Assembly (NCBI RefSeq): GCF_900230255.1
Contig: NZ_OCNJ01000001.1
Coordinates: 434,001 to 498,000 of the forward strand
Source: Caenispirillum bisanense
Lineage (GTDB): Bacteria; Pseudomonadota; Alphaproteobacteria; Rhodospirillales; Rhodospirillaceae
DNA length: 64,000 nucleotides
Direction of reading: 5' to 3'
Shown: positions 1 to 11,674 of the stretch, in pieces
How the letters are laid out: each line of letters starts with the position of its first letter
Numbering within the stretch: position 1 is the stretch's first letter
Notes under the pieces: model-generated
Told to the model about the DNA's origin: nothing
What the model saw: only the letters and a program-made list of their open reading frames with translations
Databases searched by the model: none
Made by a program: the position numbers and the translations under genes

Positions 1-480
1 GGCGGGGTCGTCCAGCTTGGGGTCGTGGGTCAGGGTGACGACGGCAGTGCGGGCGTCGAGCCGCAGGTCTTCCAGCGCCTCGTCGGGCCAGTCGTGGGTG
101 ACGGTGACGCCGGCGAAGCGTTCCGGCGTGGCGAAGGCCTCGCGCGGGTCGACCACCACCACGTCGTAGCCGGTCATCACCGCCATGGGCACCAGGTGCT
201 GGGCGATGTGGACGGCGCCGACGATCACCAGCCGTGGCGGCGGGGCGTGGACGTCGACGAACAGCGGCCGCACGTCCTCGGCCGGCTCCAGCGTCCCGCC
301 CGCCTCGTCGTGCAGCAGGGCGTGGACGGCCTGCCGCTCCGGGCCGGAGAGGGCGAGGTCGCCGCTTTCGCCGTCGGGCTCCACCAGCGCCTGGGCGCCC
401 GTGGCGGTCTCCGTCACCACGGCGGCCGGCACCCGCAGGGCCTTGGCCGCCAGCAGGGCGTCGAGCAGGGCGCGCTTCAT
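1..480 (-). CDS. XdhC/CoxI family maturation protein, C-terminal Rossmann domain (partial)
   Basis: This is the Rossmann-type half of the XdhC/CoxI family, whose members help mature molybdenum hydroxylases by handling the sulfurated molybdenum cofactor before insertion. The first 160 residues are visible and the gene runs off the left edge. A nucleotide-binding-like strand and turn, LVIVGAVHIAQHL, lies at residues 84-96. Its ATG overlaps the stop of the upstream CoxE-like gene in an ATGA, so the two are translationally coupled. It is the last visible gene of the cox-type operon. The matching N-terminal XdhC domain is a separate gene at 7470-7820, so the two halves of a usual XdhC protein are split to opposite parts of this operon. 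Confidence 0.85.
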   Translation of the reverse strand, partial: MKRALLDALLAAKALRVPAAVVTETATGAQALVEPDGESGDLALSGPERQAVHALLHDEAGGTLEPAEDVRPLFVDVHAPPPRLVIVGAVHIAQHLVPMAVMTGYDVVVVDPREAFATPERFAGVTVTHDWPDEALEDLRLDARTAVVTLTHDPKLDDPA

Positions 481-1655
481 CGCCGGGGTCCTCCACTGTC
501 GCCGAGCGCCGCGGCGAGCGCGCTCAGGCTGTTCAGATTGTGCACGGGGCGGTGTTCGTCCACGCACGATATCATGGCCGCCGCCCCCTTGGCCTTGGGC
601 TCGTACCCCTCCCACCGCAGCAGGGGATTGAGCCAGATGAGCCGGCGGCAACTGCGGCGCAGGCGGTCCATCTCGTCCTCCAGCCCGGCGCCGGCGTCGC
701 GGTCGAGGCCGTCGGTGATGAGCAGCACCAGCGCCCCCTGGCCCAGCACCCGCCGGCTCCACCGCTTGTTGAAGGCGGCGAGGCACTGGCCGATGCGGGT
801 GCCGCCGTCCCAGTCCGGCGCCTCCTGCCCGACGCGCGCCACCGCCTCGTCCACGTCGCGGCGCTTGAGCGCGCGGGTGACGTTGGTCAGCCGGGTGCCG
901 AACAGGAAGACGTGGACGCGGTCGCGGTCGTTGGTCAGGGCGTAGAGGAAGCGCAGCAGCAGGCGCGCGTACTGCCCCATGCTGCCCGAGATGTCGCACA
1001 GCACCACGATGGGTGGCGGCCGCACGCGGCGGGTCGCGCGCGCCAGTTCGATGACGTCGCCGCCGCCGGCCCGCGCCGTCTCGCGGAGGGAGCGCCGCAG
1101 GTCGATGCGGGCCCCGCGCGGCGACGGGCGGAAGCGGCGCGTCGGCAGGGCGAGGCGAGCGAGCCGCATGCCGGCGATGATGCGCCGCGCCTCCGCCAGT
1201 TCGGCTGTGGTCATCTGCTCGAAGTCCTTGGCGCGCAGGATCTCCTCGGCCGAGAACACCAGCCGGCCGTCGATCTGGATCTCCTGCTTCTTCTGCTCGC
1301 GGGCGTCGAGGTCGGGCGGCGGCGGCTTGGCGAGCGTGTCCTGCAGGCGGCGCGACAGCTCGGGCCCGTCCTTGCCCAGTTCCGCCCGCATGGCCGGCAG
1401 CATGAGCCCCATGGCCTTCTTCAGAAGCTCCGGGTTGCGCCAGAACAGGTGGAAGGCCTGGTCGAAGATCTCGTGCTGGTCATGGCGGTCGGTGAGGGTG
1501 GCGTGCAGCGCCCAATAGAAGTCGTCGCGCCGGTCGAGCCCCACCGCCTCCACCGCCTCGAGCGCGCGCAGGGCCTTCTGCGGCCCGACGGGCAGGCCGG
1601 CGGCGCGCAGGGTGCGGGTGAACGCCACCACGTTGGCGGCGAGCGATCCGGTCAC
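477..1655 (-). CDS. coxE: CoxE-like von Willebrand factor A domain protein
   Basis: A 392-residue VWA-domain protein of the CoxE family. CoxE works with the MoxR-type ATPase CoxD in post-translational maturation of the Mo-Cu CO dehydrogenase of Oligotropha; here the client is probably the form II enzyme encoded upstream. The metal-ion-dependent adhesion site is visible as DISGSMG in the C-terminal half, followed by a conserved GGTRIG turn. It lies 6 bp after the coxD-like gene and overlaps the next gene by 4 bp. MoxR plus VWA pairs commonly act as chaperones for metal-cofactor insertion. No signal peptide or membrane segment is seen. Confidence 0.9.
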   Translation of the reverse strand: MTGSLAANVVAFTRTLRAAGLPVGPQKALRALEAVEAVGLDRRDDFYWALHATLTDRHDQHEIFDQAFHLFWRNPELLKKAMGLMLPAMRAELGKDGPELSRRLQDTLAKPPPPDLDAREQKKQEIQIDGRLVFSAEEILRAKDFEQMTTAELAEARRIIAGMRLARLALPTRRFRPSPRGARIDLRRSLRETARAGGGDVIELARATRRVRPPPIVVLCDISGSMGQYARLLLRFLYALTNDRDRVHVFLFGTRLTNVTRALKRRDVDEAVARVGQEAPDWDGGTRIGQCLAAFNKRWSRRVLGQGALVLLITDGLDRDAGAGLEDEMDRLRRSCRRLIWLNPLLRWEGYEPKAKGAAAMISCVDEHRPVHNLNSLSALAAALGDSGGPRR

Positions 1656-1661
1656 GGGCGG

Positions 1662-2585
1662 TCACTCCCCGGCGGTGCGGGCGGAGACGTCGGCCTTCAC
1701 CTGCATGAGGAGGCGCGCCGCCTCGTCGCCCTGGATGCGGGCGATGTCGTCCTGGTACTTGAGCAGGATGCCGAGCGTATCGTCGACGGCCCCGGCCGAC
1801 AGCTCGATCTGGTCCAGTTCCACCAGCGTGCTGGCCCAGTCGAGGCTTTCCGCCACGCCCGGCGCCTTGAACAGGTCGAGCCCGCGCAAGGCCTGCACGA
1901 AGGCCACCACCTGCCGGCTGAGGGACTCCGGCACCTGCGGCAGGCGGGCGGTCAGGATCGCCAGTTCGCGGGCGAAATCGGGATAGTCGACCCAGTGGTA
2001 GAAGCAGCGGCGCTTCAGCGCGTCGTGGATCTCGCGCGTGCGGTTGCTGGTCAGGATGACGATGGGCGGATGCGCGGCGGCGATGGTGCCGATTTCCGGG
2101 ATGGTCACCTGGAAGTCGGACAGGATTTCCAGCAGGTAGGCCTCGAAGGGCTCGTCGGTGCGGTCCAGTTCGTCGATGAGCAGCACCGGCGGGCCGGCCA
2201 CGTCGGGCTCCAGCGCCTGCAGGATGGGGCGGCGGATGAGGAATCGGTCGGAGAACAGGTCTTCGCCGAGCGCCGCCCGGTCGCGGTCGCCCGACGCCTC
2301 GCCGAGGCGGATTTCCAGCATCTGGCGGGCGTAGTTCCATTCGTAGACGGCGGCGGCGACGTCGAGGCCCTCGTAGCACTGCAGGCGCACGAGGCGGCGG
2401 CCGAGGGTCTTCGCCAGAACCTTGGCGATCTCGGTCTTGCCGACGCCGGCCTCGCCCTCCAGGAACAGCGGCCGGCCGAGCTTGAGCGCCAGGTAGAGCA
2501 CGGTGGCGAGCGACCGGTCGGCGACGTAACTGCCGGCGCGCAGCAGATCGGCCGTGGCGTCGACGGAGGCGGGAAGGGCGGTCAT
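1662..2585 (-). CDS. coxD: CoxD-like MoxR-family AAA+ ATPase
   Basis: A 307-residue AAA+ ATPase of the MoxR family. Walker A is GEAGVGKT and Walker B is VLLIDELDR, with an arginine-rich sensor region after it. In carboxidotrophs CoxD is needed to build the active-site metal cluster in CoxL, acting with CoxE. The present gene sits directly before a VWA partner in the same operon, which fits a MoxR-VWA chaperone pair. A 211-bp spacer holding a palindromic repeat separates it from the coxM-like gene upstream. The length is normal for CoxD (about 300 residues). Confidence 0.92.
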   Translation of the reverse strand: MTALPASVDATADLLRAGSYVADRSLATVLYLALKLGRPLFLEGEAGVGKTEIAKVLAKTLGRRLVRLQCYEGLDVAAAVYEWNYARQMLEIRLGEASGDRDRAALGEDLFSDRFLIRRPILQALEPDVAGPPVLLIDELDRTDEPFEAYLLEILSDFQVTIPEIGTIAAAHPPIVILTSNRTREIHDALKRRCFYHWVDYPDFARELAILTARLPQVPESLSRQVVAFVQALRGLDLFKAPGVAESLDWASTLVELDQIELSAGAVDDTLGILLKYQDDIARIQGDEAARLLMQVKADVSARTAGE

Positions 2586-2620
2586 GGGGCCTCGGGCTGC
2601 TGAGTGCGAAAGGAAGATAT

Positions 2621-2736
2621 GTCATGGCCGGGCTCGACCCGGCCATCCACGGCGTCACCGGCGGTCGGGACGGTAACGAGGCAGGGCGGCCGACGGCGGG
2701 GGAGCCGTGGATGCCCGGCTCGAGGCCGGGCATGAC
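2621..2736. repeat. Inverted pair of palindromic dispersed elements (PGLDPGIHG-type)
   Basis: Two 32-nt arms, 2621-2652 and 2705-2736, are inverted copies of each other with four mismatches. Each arm is itself a hairpin with a CTCGA loop: GCCGGG/CCCGGC in the left arm and, read on the minus strand, CCCGGC/GCCGGG in the right arm. The four differences are thus base-pair swaps that keep each hairpin. Translated, the arms read PGLDPAIHG or PGLEPGIHG, a peptide often called by mistake in alphaproteobacterial genomes. The pair sits between coxM and coxD inside the operon, where it could act on mRNA stability or termination. Confidence 0.8.
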
Positions 2737-2796
2737 AAGGAAAGAAGGCGGGGGCCTAGCGGAACGACGAAGCCGCCGCCAGGCCCCCGCCACCCC

Positions 2797-3594
2797 TCAG
2801 CCCGTCGCCGCCACCACGGCACGCTTGGCCATCAGCGTCACCAGGTGGGCGCGGTAGTCGGCGCTGGCGTGGATGTCGCTGTTCAGCCCGTCGGCCGGCA
2901 CGCTGATGCCGGCCAGGGCGTCGGGGCTGAAGCTGCCCGCCAGGGCCTGCTCCATCTCCGCCACGCGGAACACCGAGGGGCCGGCGCCGGTGACGGCGAC
3001 GCGCACGCCGCCCGCCGTTTCCGCCACCATCACGCCCACGACCGCATAGCGCGAGGCCGGGTGCTTGAACTTGGCGTAGCCGGCCCGCTTCGGCACCGGG
3101 AAGCGCACGGCGGTGACGATCTCGCCTTCCTCCAGCGCCGTCTCGAACATGGCGGTGAAGAAGTCGTCGGCGGCGATTTCGCGCGTGCTGGTGACGATGG
3201 TGGCGTTCAGCCCCACCACGGCGGCGGGATAGTCGGCCGCCGGGTCGGCGTTGGCGATGGAGCCGCCGATGGTGCCGCGGTTGCGCACCTGCGCGTCGCC
3301 GATGTGGCGGGCGAGGTGGGCGAGCGCCGGGATGCGGTCGCGCACGGTGGCGTCATAGGCGACGTCGGCATGCGGCGTCATGGCGCCGATGACGATGGTG
3401 TCACCGTCGGCCCGCACGCCGCGCAACTCGGCGATGTCGCGCAGGTCCACCAGCGCGCTCGGCATGGCGAGGCGCTGCTTCAGGGTGGGGATGAGCGTCA
3501 TGCCGCCGGCCACCACCTTGGCGTCCGGATCGGATGCGAGAACCGCGGCGACGTCGGCGACGGTCTTCGGGTGCTGGTACTCGAAGCTGTACAT
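2797..3594 (-). CDS. coxM: Molybdenum hydroxylase FAD-binding (medium) subunit, CoxM-like
   Basis: A 265-residue FAD-binding subunit of a CO dehydrogenase/xanthine oxidase-type hydroxylase. The two FAD pyrophosphate-binding motifs of the family are visible: [10 protein letters not shown] near residue 30 and [11 protein letters not shown] near residue 110. In the heterohexameric enzyme it takes electrons from the iron-sulfur subunit and passes them to a quinone or other acceptor. It follows the large-subunit gene by 21 bp. The order in transcription is S-L-M, unlike the M-S-L order of the well studied Oligotropha operon. The length is slightly below the usual 285 residues, but both motifs are intact. 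Confidence 0.93.
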   Translation of the reverse strand: MYSFEYQHPKTVADVAAVLASDPDAKVVAGGMTLIPTLKQRLAMPSALVDLRDIAELRGVRADGDTIVIGAMTPHADVAYDATVRDRIPALAHLARHIGDAQVRNRGTIGGSIANADPAADYPAAVVGLNATIVTSTREIAADDFFTAMFETALEEGEIVTAVRFPVPKRAGYAKFKHPASRYAVVGVMVAETAGGVRVAVTGAGPSVFRVAEMEQALAGSFSPDALAGISVPADGLNSDIHASADYRAHLVTLMAKRAVVAATG

Positions 3595-3615
3595 GGTTCA
3601 AGTCCTCCCCTTCTG

Positions 3616-6012
<2,397 letters not shown>

Positions 6013-6025
6013 GACGGCGTCTCCC

Positions 6026-6517
<492 letters not shown>

Positions 6518-6622
6518 CTGTGCTTTCCTCCCTGTGGCGCTGCGTTGGCGCCTGGATCGTGTTGTTGTGGATGCGGCTCGGACGTGTAAGGGGCGGTTTG
6601 TGTCGAGGGGTGCCGGTCGGTA

Positions 6623-7423
6623 TCAGCCTCCCGCGAACAGCAGGATGAGGACGACGATCAGCGCGACGCCGCCGGCCCACCACGCCCAGGCGGGCGAGCC
6701 GCCGGACTTGGCCGGCGCGGCCGTGTGGGCCGCGGTGGTGGAGGCGGCGGCATGGGCGGCGACGGGCTCGGTCGGCGTGGTCGCGGCGGCCTGCGCGCCG
6801 GCCCGTTCGGCGGCGGTGGGGCCGGTCACGGCGCCCATGTCCGGCGGCCCGCCGAGGTCGGCGGTCGCCATGGCCTCGCCCGACGGCGGCGGCAGCGGCG
6901 CTTCGCCTTCGCGCGGGCGGCCGGCATCGGCGGAGCCGGCGCCCATGCCGACGGTGGCGGCGGTGTCCGGCACGTCCTGCGGCGACAGGCGCGCCGTCAG
7001 GCGGGCGAAGAAGTCGTCGGCGTATTTCTGCGCCGTGCCCTGGATGAGGCGCGAGCCGAGCTGCGCCAGCTTGCCGCCCACCTGGGCGTCGGCCTTGTAG
7101 GTCAGGCGGGTGTTGCCGGCGTCCACCTCCTCCAGCATCACGTTGGCGCCGCCCTTGGCGAAGCCGGCGGCGCCGCCCTTGCCCTCGCCGACGATGCGGT
7201 AGCTTTCCGGCGCGACGATGTCTTCCAGCCGCACGGAGCCGCGGAAGGTGGCCTTCACCGGCCCGACCTTGGCGGTGACGGTGGCGTCGTAGCCGAGGCC
7301 GTCCTCGGCGGGCGTGAGCGAATCGCAACCGGGGATGCAGTCGCGCAGCACTTCGGGATCGTTGATCGCCTGCCAGACCGTCCGGCGGTCCGCCGGAATG
7401 AGGTATTCGCCGCTGATGTCCAA
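6623..7423 (-). CDS. coxG: CoxG-like SRPBCC protein with C-terminal membrane anchor
   Basis: A 266-residue protein. Residues 1-150 are a CoxG-type SRPBCC (START-like) domain beginning [14 protein letters not shown] low-complexity Ala/Thr/Pro linker follows, and the end is a single hydrophobic segment [16 protein letters not shown]. CoxG in carboxidotrophs helps anchor the CO dehydrogenase complex to the inner face of the cytoplasmic membrane and has a quinone-sized pocket. The visible C-terminal anchor fits that role. It lies between the XdhC-type maturation gene and coxS in the same transcription unit. Confidence 0.9.
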   Translation of the reverse strand: MDISGEYLIPADRRTVWQAINDPEVLRDCIPGCDSLTPAEDGLGYDATVTAKVGPVKATFRGSVRLEDIVAPESYRIVGEGKGGAAGFAKGGANVMLEEVDAGNTRLTYKADAQVGGKLAQLGSRLIQGTAQKYADDFFARLTARLSPQDVPDTAATVGMGAGSADAGRPREGEAPLPPPSGEAMATADLGGPPDMGAVTGPTAAERAGAQAAATTPTEPVAAHAAASTTAAHTAAPAKSGGSPAWAWWAGGVALIVVLILLFAGG

Positions 7424-7469
7424 GGTGCGCTGTCCTCCCTGCTGGTGGTGGGCGTGCTGGTGGGGGCGT

Positions 7470-7820
7470 CTAGACGATCGCCTCGACGTAGATTTCGATG
7501 CGGCCGCCGCAGGCCAGGCCGACCGCCCAAGCGGTCTCGTCGGCGACGCCGAACTCCAGGGTCTGGGGGCGGCCAGTTTTCATGGCGGTCATGGCGGCGT
7601 CGACCACGGCGCCCTCGACGCAGCCGCCGGAGACGGAGCCGACCATCTCGCCGTCCTCGCGCACCGCCAGCTTGGAGCCGACGGGGCGGGGCGAGCTGCC
7701 CCAGGTGCGCATGACCGTGGCGAGCGCACAGGGGACGCCGGCGGCGCTCCAGTCGCGCACGGCGAGCAGCGGGTCCTGCGGGGCGGCGGGGGTGGGAGAA
7801 GAGGTGGAGGTGGGCGTCAT
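7470..7820 (-). CDS. XdhC/CoxI family protein, N-terminal domain only
   Basis: A 116-residue protein made of the N-terminal XdhC_CoxI domain alone. Recognisable stretches are GVPCALATVMRTWGSSPRP and VSGGCVEGAVV, where the conserved Cys could contact the cofactor. It ends before the Rossmann domain, which is encoded separately at the other end of the operon (1-480). I chose the ATG at 7820, although the frame is open further upstream, because that ATG forms an ATGA overlap with the stop of the SufU-like gene and the upstream extension has shadow-frame composition. It probably acts in cofactor sulfuration or insertion. Confidence 0.88.
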   Translation of the reverse strand: MTPTSTSSPTPAAPQDPLLAVRDWSAAGVPCALATVMRTWGSSPRPVGSKLAVREDGEMVGSVSGGCVEGAVVDAAMTAMKTGRPQTLEFGVADETAWAVGLACGGRIEIYVEAIV

Positions 7821-8323
7821 GCCGGGGCCTCCCGCGCCGCAGAGGTCTTCAGGTCGTGCGCCGCCTCGACGGTGCCGGTGAGGGCGGCGTTGAGGGTGTG
7901 CCACGGCAGGGTGACGCACTTCACCCGCAAGGGGCTGGCATGGATGATCGTCAGCGCCTCCAGCACGTCGCGGTCCTCGGGCGGCAGGCCCGGCATCGCG
8001 GCCAGCGGCTCGCCGGAGACGCAGGCGTCGCGGAAGGCGTGGAAGAGGTCCACCGCCTGGGTGCGCGTCCGCCCCTCGACCAGCCCGGCGAGCAGCGAGG
8101 CCGAGGCGGTGCAGATGGCGCAGCCGCGGGCGCGGCAGCCGCAGGCGGCGATCGTGTCGGGGGCGTCGGCGGAAAAGCGCAGGGTGAGGGCGACGCGGTC
8201 GCCGCACAGGGGATTGTGCCCGTCGGCCCGAGCGTCGGCCGGCTCCACCGCCTGCGCGTGGCGCGGATGCGTGCCGTGATCCTCGATCAGCGCCCGGAAC
8301 AGCGCTTCCCGATCCTCGAGCAT
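7817..8323 (-). CDS. SufU/NifU-like iron-sulfur or sulfur-transfer protein
   Basis: A 168-residue protein of the SufU/IscU scaffold family. The three ligand regions are visible: NPLCGDR, GCAICTAS and VKCVTLPW, with an Asp after the first Cys as in SufU. SufU proteins either assemble Fe-S clusters or take sulfur from the cysteine desulfurase SufS. It is the first gene of the cox-type operon and overlaps the XdhC-domain gene by 4 bp. This placement suggests a dedicated sulfur or cluster supply for the enzyme, which needs two [2Fe-2S] clusters and a sulfido ligand on molybdenum. That link is inference. Confidence 0.87.
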   Translation of the reverse strand: MLEDREALFRALIEDHGTHPRHAQAVEPADARADGHNPLCGDRVALTLRFSADAPDTIAACGCRARGCAICTASASLLAGLVEGRTRTQAVDLFHAFRDACVSGEPLAAMPGLPPEDRDVLEALTIIHASPLRVKCVTLPWHTLNAALTGTVEAAHDLKTSAAREAPA

Positions 8324-8384
8324 GCCAGACCTTTGCCTCCCTGGGTCGCCGACTGCGTGGCCGGGACTCCCACTTGTTGGCTCA

Positions 8385-8414
8385 AGTATCGAACCGCAAG
8401 GGCGGGCAAGTCAA
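8385..8414 (-). promoter_or_regulatory. Candidate sigma-70-type promoter of the cox-type operon
   Basis: Read on the minus strand there is TTGACT (8414-8409), an 18-nt spacer and GATACT (8390-8385). These match five and four of six consensus bases. Initiation would fall near 8378, giving a leader of about 55 nt before the SufU-like gene. Nothing else is seen in the 169-bp gap 8324-8492. Confidence 0.45.
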
Positions 8415-8492
8415 ACGCCATCGTGGACGCGCCGCAGCACCGGCCGGCGGCGCGCAGGCCCCGGCGCGGCGGATGGGGGCGCGGGGGTCAGG

Positions 8493-8858
8493 TCAGTGGC
8501 GCACCGGCAGGTGGTCGATCAGGTCGAACAGGCGGAAGGTGGCGACCGGCGCCTTCTCCACCAGTTGCACGTCGCCGTCCTTGTCGATGACCACGAGGCA
8601 GAAGTCGTCGCGCGCCACGCCGAAGCGCTCGCGCATGTCGTCGGGGTCGAGGCGGGCGCCCGAGGCGCCGTCGCCGATGGCCTTCACGGCCCCCTGGCCG
8701 GCGACCACGAAAAGGAAGACGTCGCGCTCGCGCAGGCCGTCCTCCTCGGCCATGAGGCCGTCGATCTGGCGGGTCAGGCGTTCGTCGGCGTCGCTCGGGG
8801 CGAACAGGACGAACAGGCGATTCTTGCCCTCGTAGGGCTGGCTGATGGACTGGTCCAC
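8493..8858 (-). CDS. DUF4174 domain protein
   Basis: A 121-residue protein matching the DUF4174 family, which has a thioredoxin-like fold without an obvious active-site CxxC. Conserved stretches are RLFVLFAPS, RDVFLFVV and FCLVVIDKDG near the C-terminal half. I chose the GTG at 8858 because a GGAG lies 8 nt upstream of it. The next in-frame ATG, at 8885, has no such site and adds only unconserved residues. It stands alone between the cox-type operon and a long upstream region. Function unknown; relatives are often near stress or redox genes. Confidence 0.75.
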   Translation of the reverse strand: MDQSISQPYEGKNRLFVLFAPSDADERLTRQIDGLMAEEDGLRERDVFLFVVAGQGAVKAIGDGASGARLDPDDMRERFGVARDDFCLVVIDKDGDVQLVEKAPVATFRLFDLIDHLPVRH

Positions 8859-9443
8859 GGTGGCGTCTCCGCACGGTTCTGGCATCGGGGGTGTGCGGAA
8901 AAGACGCGCCTGCCGCCGCCGCCGTTCCGATTCGTGGCGGCGCAAAAGCGATCGTGCACCGCAGCATCGCGTGCGCGCCCGGCACCGCCGCCGCCTCCGC
9001 CGCATGCGCGGGCCGTGCGCCGTTGGATCGAGCCGTCGCCGCGACGGCGGGCGGATTTCCGCAGTTTCCTTGCCCCTGACCGCGGTGCGGAAAAGCGAAC
9101 CGGCGGTTGTTCCGGCAGAACTTTGGCGCTCAGGGTGGAGCCTTCGCCCAGGTGAAACGAGAATGAGACTTGGCTTTTTCTGCGGCTCGTGCATGCTTTG
9201 CCTCGCTTTTGCCGCATTCGGGCAACGGCGGGAGGGACCTTCGATCTCTGCCACCGCTGCGCGAGCGGGCAATATTCGTTCCTGGGGAGGCGCGATGCCG
9301 GCGGTGGATTTCGCCGCGGCCGGCCAAAAAGCACGAATCTTTCAGGGGGCCATAAGAAAGGCTTACACCATCGTCGAGATCGTGTACGCTACGCGCCTCT
9401 AAGGCCTCAAGCGGTCTCTGGGAGTTAAAGCAGGGAGGACGTA
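8859..9443. other. Divergent intergenic region, 585 bp
   Basis: No credible coding sequence is seen here. Several short frames are open only because of high G+C. A GCCGTCG/CGACGGC hairpin lies at 9032-9048. The right-hand part must hold the promoter of the symporter operon. Composition falls closer to AT around 9165-9180 and 9330-9375. Confidence 0.5.
9362..9390 (+). promoter_or_regulatory. Candidate promoter of the symporter operon
   Basis: CTTACA, 17 nt, TACGCT, placed 54 bp before the ATG of the DUF4212 gene. It matches four and three of six consensus bases, so it is only a candidate. Confidence 0.3.
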
Positions 9444-9710
9444 ATGTCAGAAATGAACAAGAGCCAGGCGGAAGCCTACTGGAAGGCCAACCTCCGCATC
9501 GTCGGCGGTAGTCTGGTGGTCTGGTTCCTGGTTTCCTACGGCGCCGGCATCCTGTTCGCCGATGCGCTGAATTCCATCCCCGTCGGTGGCACCGGCCTGG
9601 GCTTCTGGTTCGCCCAGCAGGGGTCCATCATCATCTTCCTGATTCTGATCGCGTTCTACGCTTGGCGCATGAACAAGCTCGACCGCGAATTCGACGTCGA
9701 CGAACAGTAA
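9444..9710 (+). CDS. DUF4212 small subunit of sodium:solute symporter
   Basis: An 88-residue membrane protein of the DUF4212 family with two hydrophobic segments, at about residues 17-38 and 56-77, and a charged C-terminal tail. Members are always found just before VC_2705-type sodium:solute symporters and are thought to be their small subunit. The start is fixed by GGGAGG 5 nt upstream. The large subunit follows after 23 bp. In relatives the pair is linked to acetate or pyruvate uptake, but the substrate is not shown by the sequence. Confidence 0.92.
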   Translation: MSEMNKSQAEAYWKANLRIVGGSLVVWFLVSYGAGILFADALNSIPVGGTGLGFWFAQQGSIIIFLILIAFYAWRMNKLDREFDVDEQ

Positions 9711-9733
9711 GAAGAGCGGGGGGAAACCTACAC

Positions 9734-11524
9734 ATGGATCTCATGACCTGGACCTACCTGTTGGTGGGCGCGTCGTTCGCGCTCTACATCGGGATCGCCA
9801 TCTGGACGCGCGCGTCGTCGACCGGTGAATTCTACGTCGCGGGCGGCGGCGTGCATCCCATCGCCAACGGCATGGCGACCGGCGCCGACTGGATGTCGGC
9901 CGCGTCGTTCATCTCCATGGCCGGCCTGATCGCCTTCCTCGGCTACGGCGGCTCGGTGTACCTGATGGGCTGGACCGGCGGCTACGTGCTGCTCGCCATG
10001 CTGCTCGCGCCGTATCTGCGCAAGTACGGCAAGTTCACGGTGCCGGAATTCATCGGCGACCGCTACTACAGCCAGACCGCGCGCGTCGTCGCCGTGATCT
10101 GCCTGATCTTCATCTCGTTCACGTACGTCGCCGGCCAGATGCGCGGCGTCGGCATCGTGTTCTCCCGCTTCCTCGAAGTGGACCTGCTCACCGGCCTGCT
10201 GGTCGGCATGGGCATCGTGTTCATCTACGCGGTGCTGGGTGGCATGAAGGGCATCACCTACACCCAGGTGGCGCAGTACTGCGTGCTCATCACCGCCTAC
10301 ATCATTCCGGCGATCTTCATCTCGTTCAACATCACCGGCAACCCGGTTCCGCCGCTCGGCCTGTGGGGCAACGTCGAAGGGTCCGACACCCATCTGCTGA
10401 CGCGCCTGAACGAGATCGTCACCGAACTCGGCTTCGCGGCCTACACCTCGGGCGGCAAGTCCACCATCGACATCTTCTGCATCACCGCGGCCCTGATGGT
10501 CGGCACCGCCGGTCTGCCGCACGTGATCGTGCGCTTCTTCACCGTGCCGCGCGTGCGTGACGCCCGCTCCTCGGCCGGCTGGGCGCTGCTGTTCATCGCG
10601 CTGCTCTACACCACGGCCCCGGCCGTCGGCGCCATGGCCCGCTACAACCTGACCGTCACCGCGTGGCCGGGCGTCGCCGCCAGCACCGACGTCGGTTCGG
10701 CCGTGACCGATCCGCAGAACGCCCTGGCGGCCGATGCCATCCCCGATTGGATGAAGCGCTGGAACGCCACCGGCCTGATCAAGTGGGAAGACAAGAACGG
10801 CGACGGCCGCATCCAGTACTACAACGAAAAGGGCCTGAAGCCCGAAGTGGCCCAGAGCCGCGGCTGGACCGGCAACGAACTGATCGTCGACAACGACATC
10901 ATGGTGCTCGCCAACCCCGAAATCGCCAAGCTGCCGAACTGGGTCATCGCCCTGGTCGCGGCCGGTGGTATCGCGGCGGCGCTCTCCACGGCGGCCGGTC
11001 TGCTGCTCGTGATCTCGTCGTCGATCTCCCACGACCTGATGAAGAGCACCTTCGCCAAGGGCATCTCCGAGAAGCAGGAACTGATGGCGGGACGCATCGC
11101 CGCGGCCGTCGCCATCGTCATCGCCGGCTACCTCGGGTACAACCCGCCGGGCTTCGTGGCCCAGGTGGTGGCCTTCGCCTTCGGTCTGGCGGCCAGTTCG
11201 CTGTTCCCCGCCATCATGATGGGCATCTTCTCGAAGAAGGTGAACCGCGAGGGCGCCATCGCCGGCATGCTGTCCGGCCTGGTGTTCACCATGGGCTACA
11301 TCCTGTGGTTCAAGGGCATCTTCATCACCCCGGTGCAGGAGAACATTCCGGCCAACTGGCTGTTCGGCATCTCGCCGGAAGGCATCGGTTTCGTCGGCAT
11401 GCTGCTCAACTTCGCCGTGGCCTTCCTGGTCAGCCGCGTGACGGCCGCCCCGCCGGAGCGCATCCAGGAGCTGGTGGAGTTCATCCGCTCGCCGCGCGGT
11501 GCGGGTTCCGCCACCCACCACTGA
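9734..11524 (+). CDS. Sodium:solute symporter large subunit (VC_2705 type)
   Basis: A 596-residue sodium/solute symporter with about 13 hydrophobic segments. It belongs to the VC_2705 subfamily of the SSS family, which includes acetate permease ActP-like proteins. Between two membrane segments in the middle (about residues 340-400) is a soluble insert with an EF-hand-like loop, DKNGDGRIQ, close to the calcium-binding consensus. I place the start at the ATG after the small-subunit gene. Upstream in-frame codons overlap that gene and are not conserved. It is followed by a strong intrinsic terminator, so the two-gene unit ends there. Likely substrates are short monocarboxylates. Confidence 0.93.
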   Translation: MDLMTWTYLLVGASFALYIGIAIWTRASSTGEFYVAGGGVHPIANGMATGADWMSAASFISMAGLIAFLGYGGSVYLMGWTGGYVLLAMLLAPYLRKYGKFTVPEFIGDRYYSQTARVVAVICLIFISFTYVAGQMRGVGIVFSRFLEVDLLTGLLVGMGIVFIYAVLGGMKGITYTQVAQYCVLITAYIIPAIFISFNITGNPVPPLGLWGNVEGSDTHLLTRLNEIVTELGFAAYTSGGKSTIDIFCITAALMVGTAGLPHVIVRFFTVPRVRDARSSAGWALLFIALLYTTAPAVGAMARYNLTVTAWPGVAASTDVGSAVTDPQNALAADAIPDWMKRWNATGLIKWEDKNGDGRIQYYNEKGLKPEVAQSRGWTGNELIVDNDIMVLANPEIAKLPNWVIALVAAGGIAAALSTAAGLLLVISSSISHDLMKSTFAKGISEKQELMAGRIAAAVAIVIAGYLGYNPPGFVAQVVAFAFGLAASSLFPAIMMGIFSKKVNREGAIAGMLSGLVFTMGYILWFKGIFITPVQENIPANWLFGISPEGIGFVGMLLNFAVAFLVSRVTAAPPERIQELVEFIRSPRGAGSATHH

Positions 11525-11554
11525 TCCGGTTCGCATGACCGGTCGGTAATCGAA

Positions 11555-11591
11555 GGGCGGTCCTCCCGTACGGGAGGGCCGCCTTTTCTTT
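11555..11591 (+). terminator. Intrinsic terminator after the symporter genes
   Basis: GGCGG-CCTCCC is paired with GGGAGG-CCGCC across a GTAC loop (11556-11583), followed by TTTTCTTT. It lies 31 bp after the symporter stop and separates it from the CBS/DUF294 gene. Confidence 0.9.
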
Positions 11592-11674
11592 CCGCCGGCG
11601 GCACCGATGTTTGCAGAAGAACGAGAGCCCGCACCGCAAGACGGGCCGTGACCACCCTGGGGAGGGATCAGATC

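Noticed and set aside
2624-2857. Small protein beginning MAGLDPAIHG
   Set aside because: It is the translated dispersed palindrome, whose changes keep base pairing and not a peptide.
9165-9190. Sigma-54 promoter before the symporter genes (TTGGCTTTTTCTGC)
   Set aside because: The spacing between the GG and GC elements is 8 nt, not the required 10.
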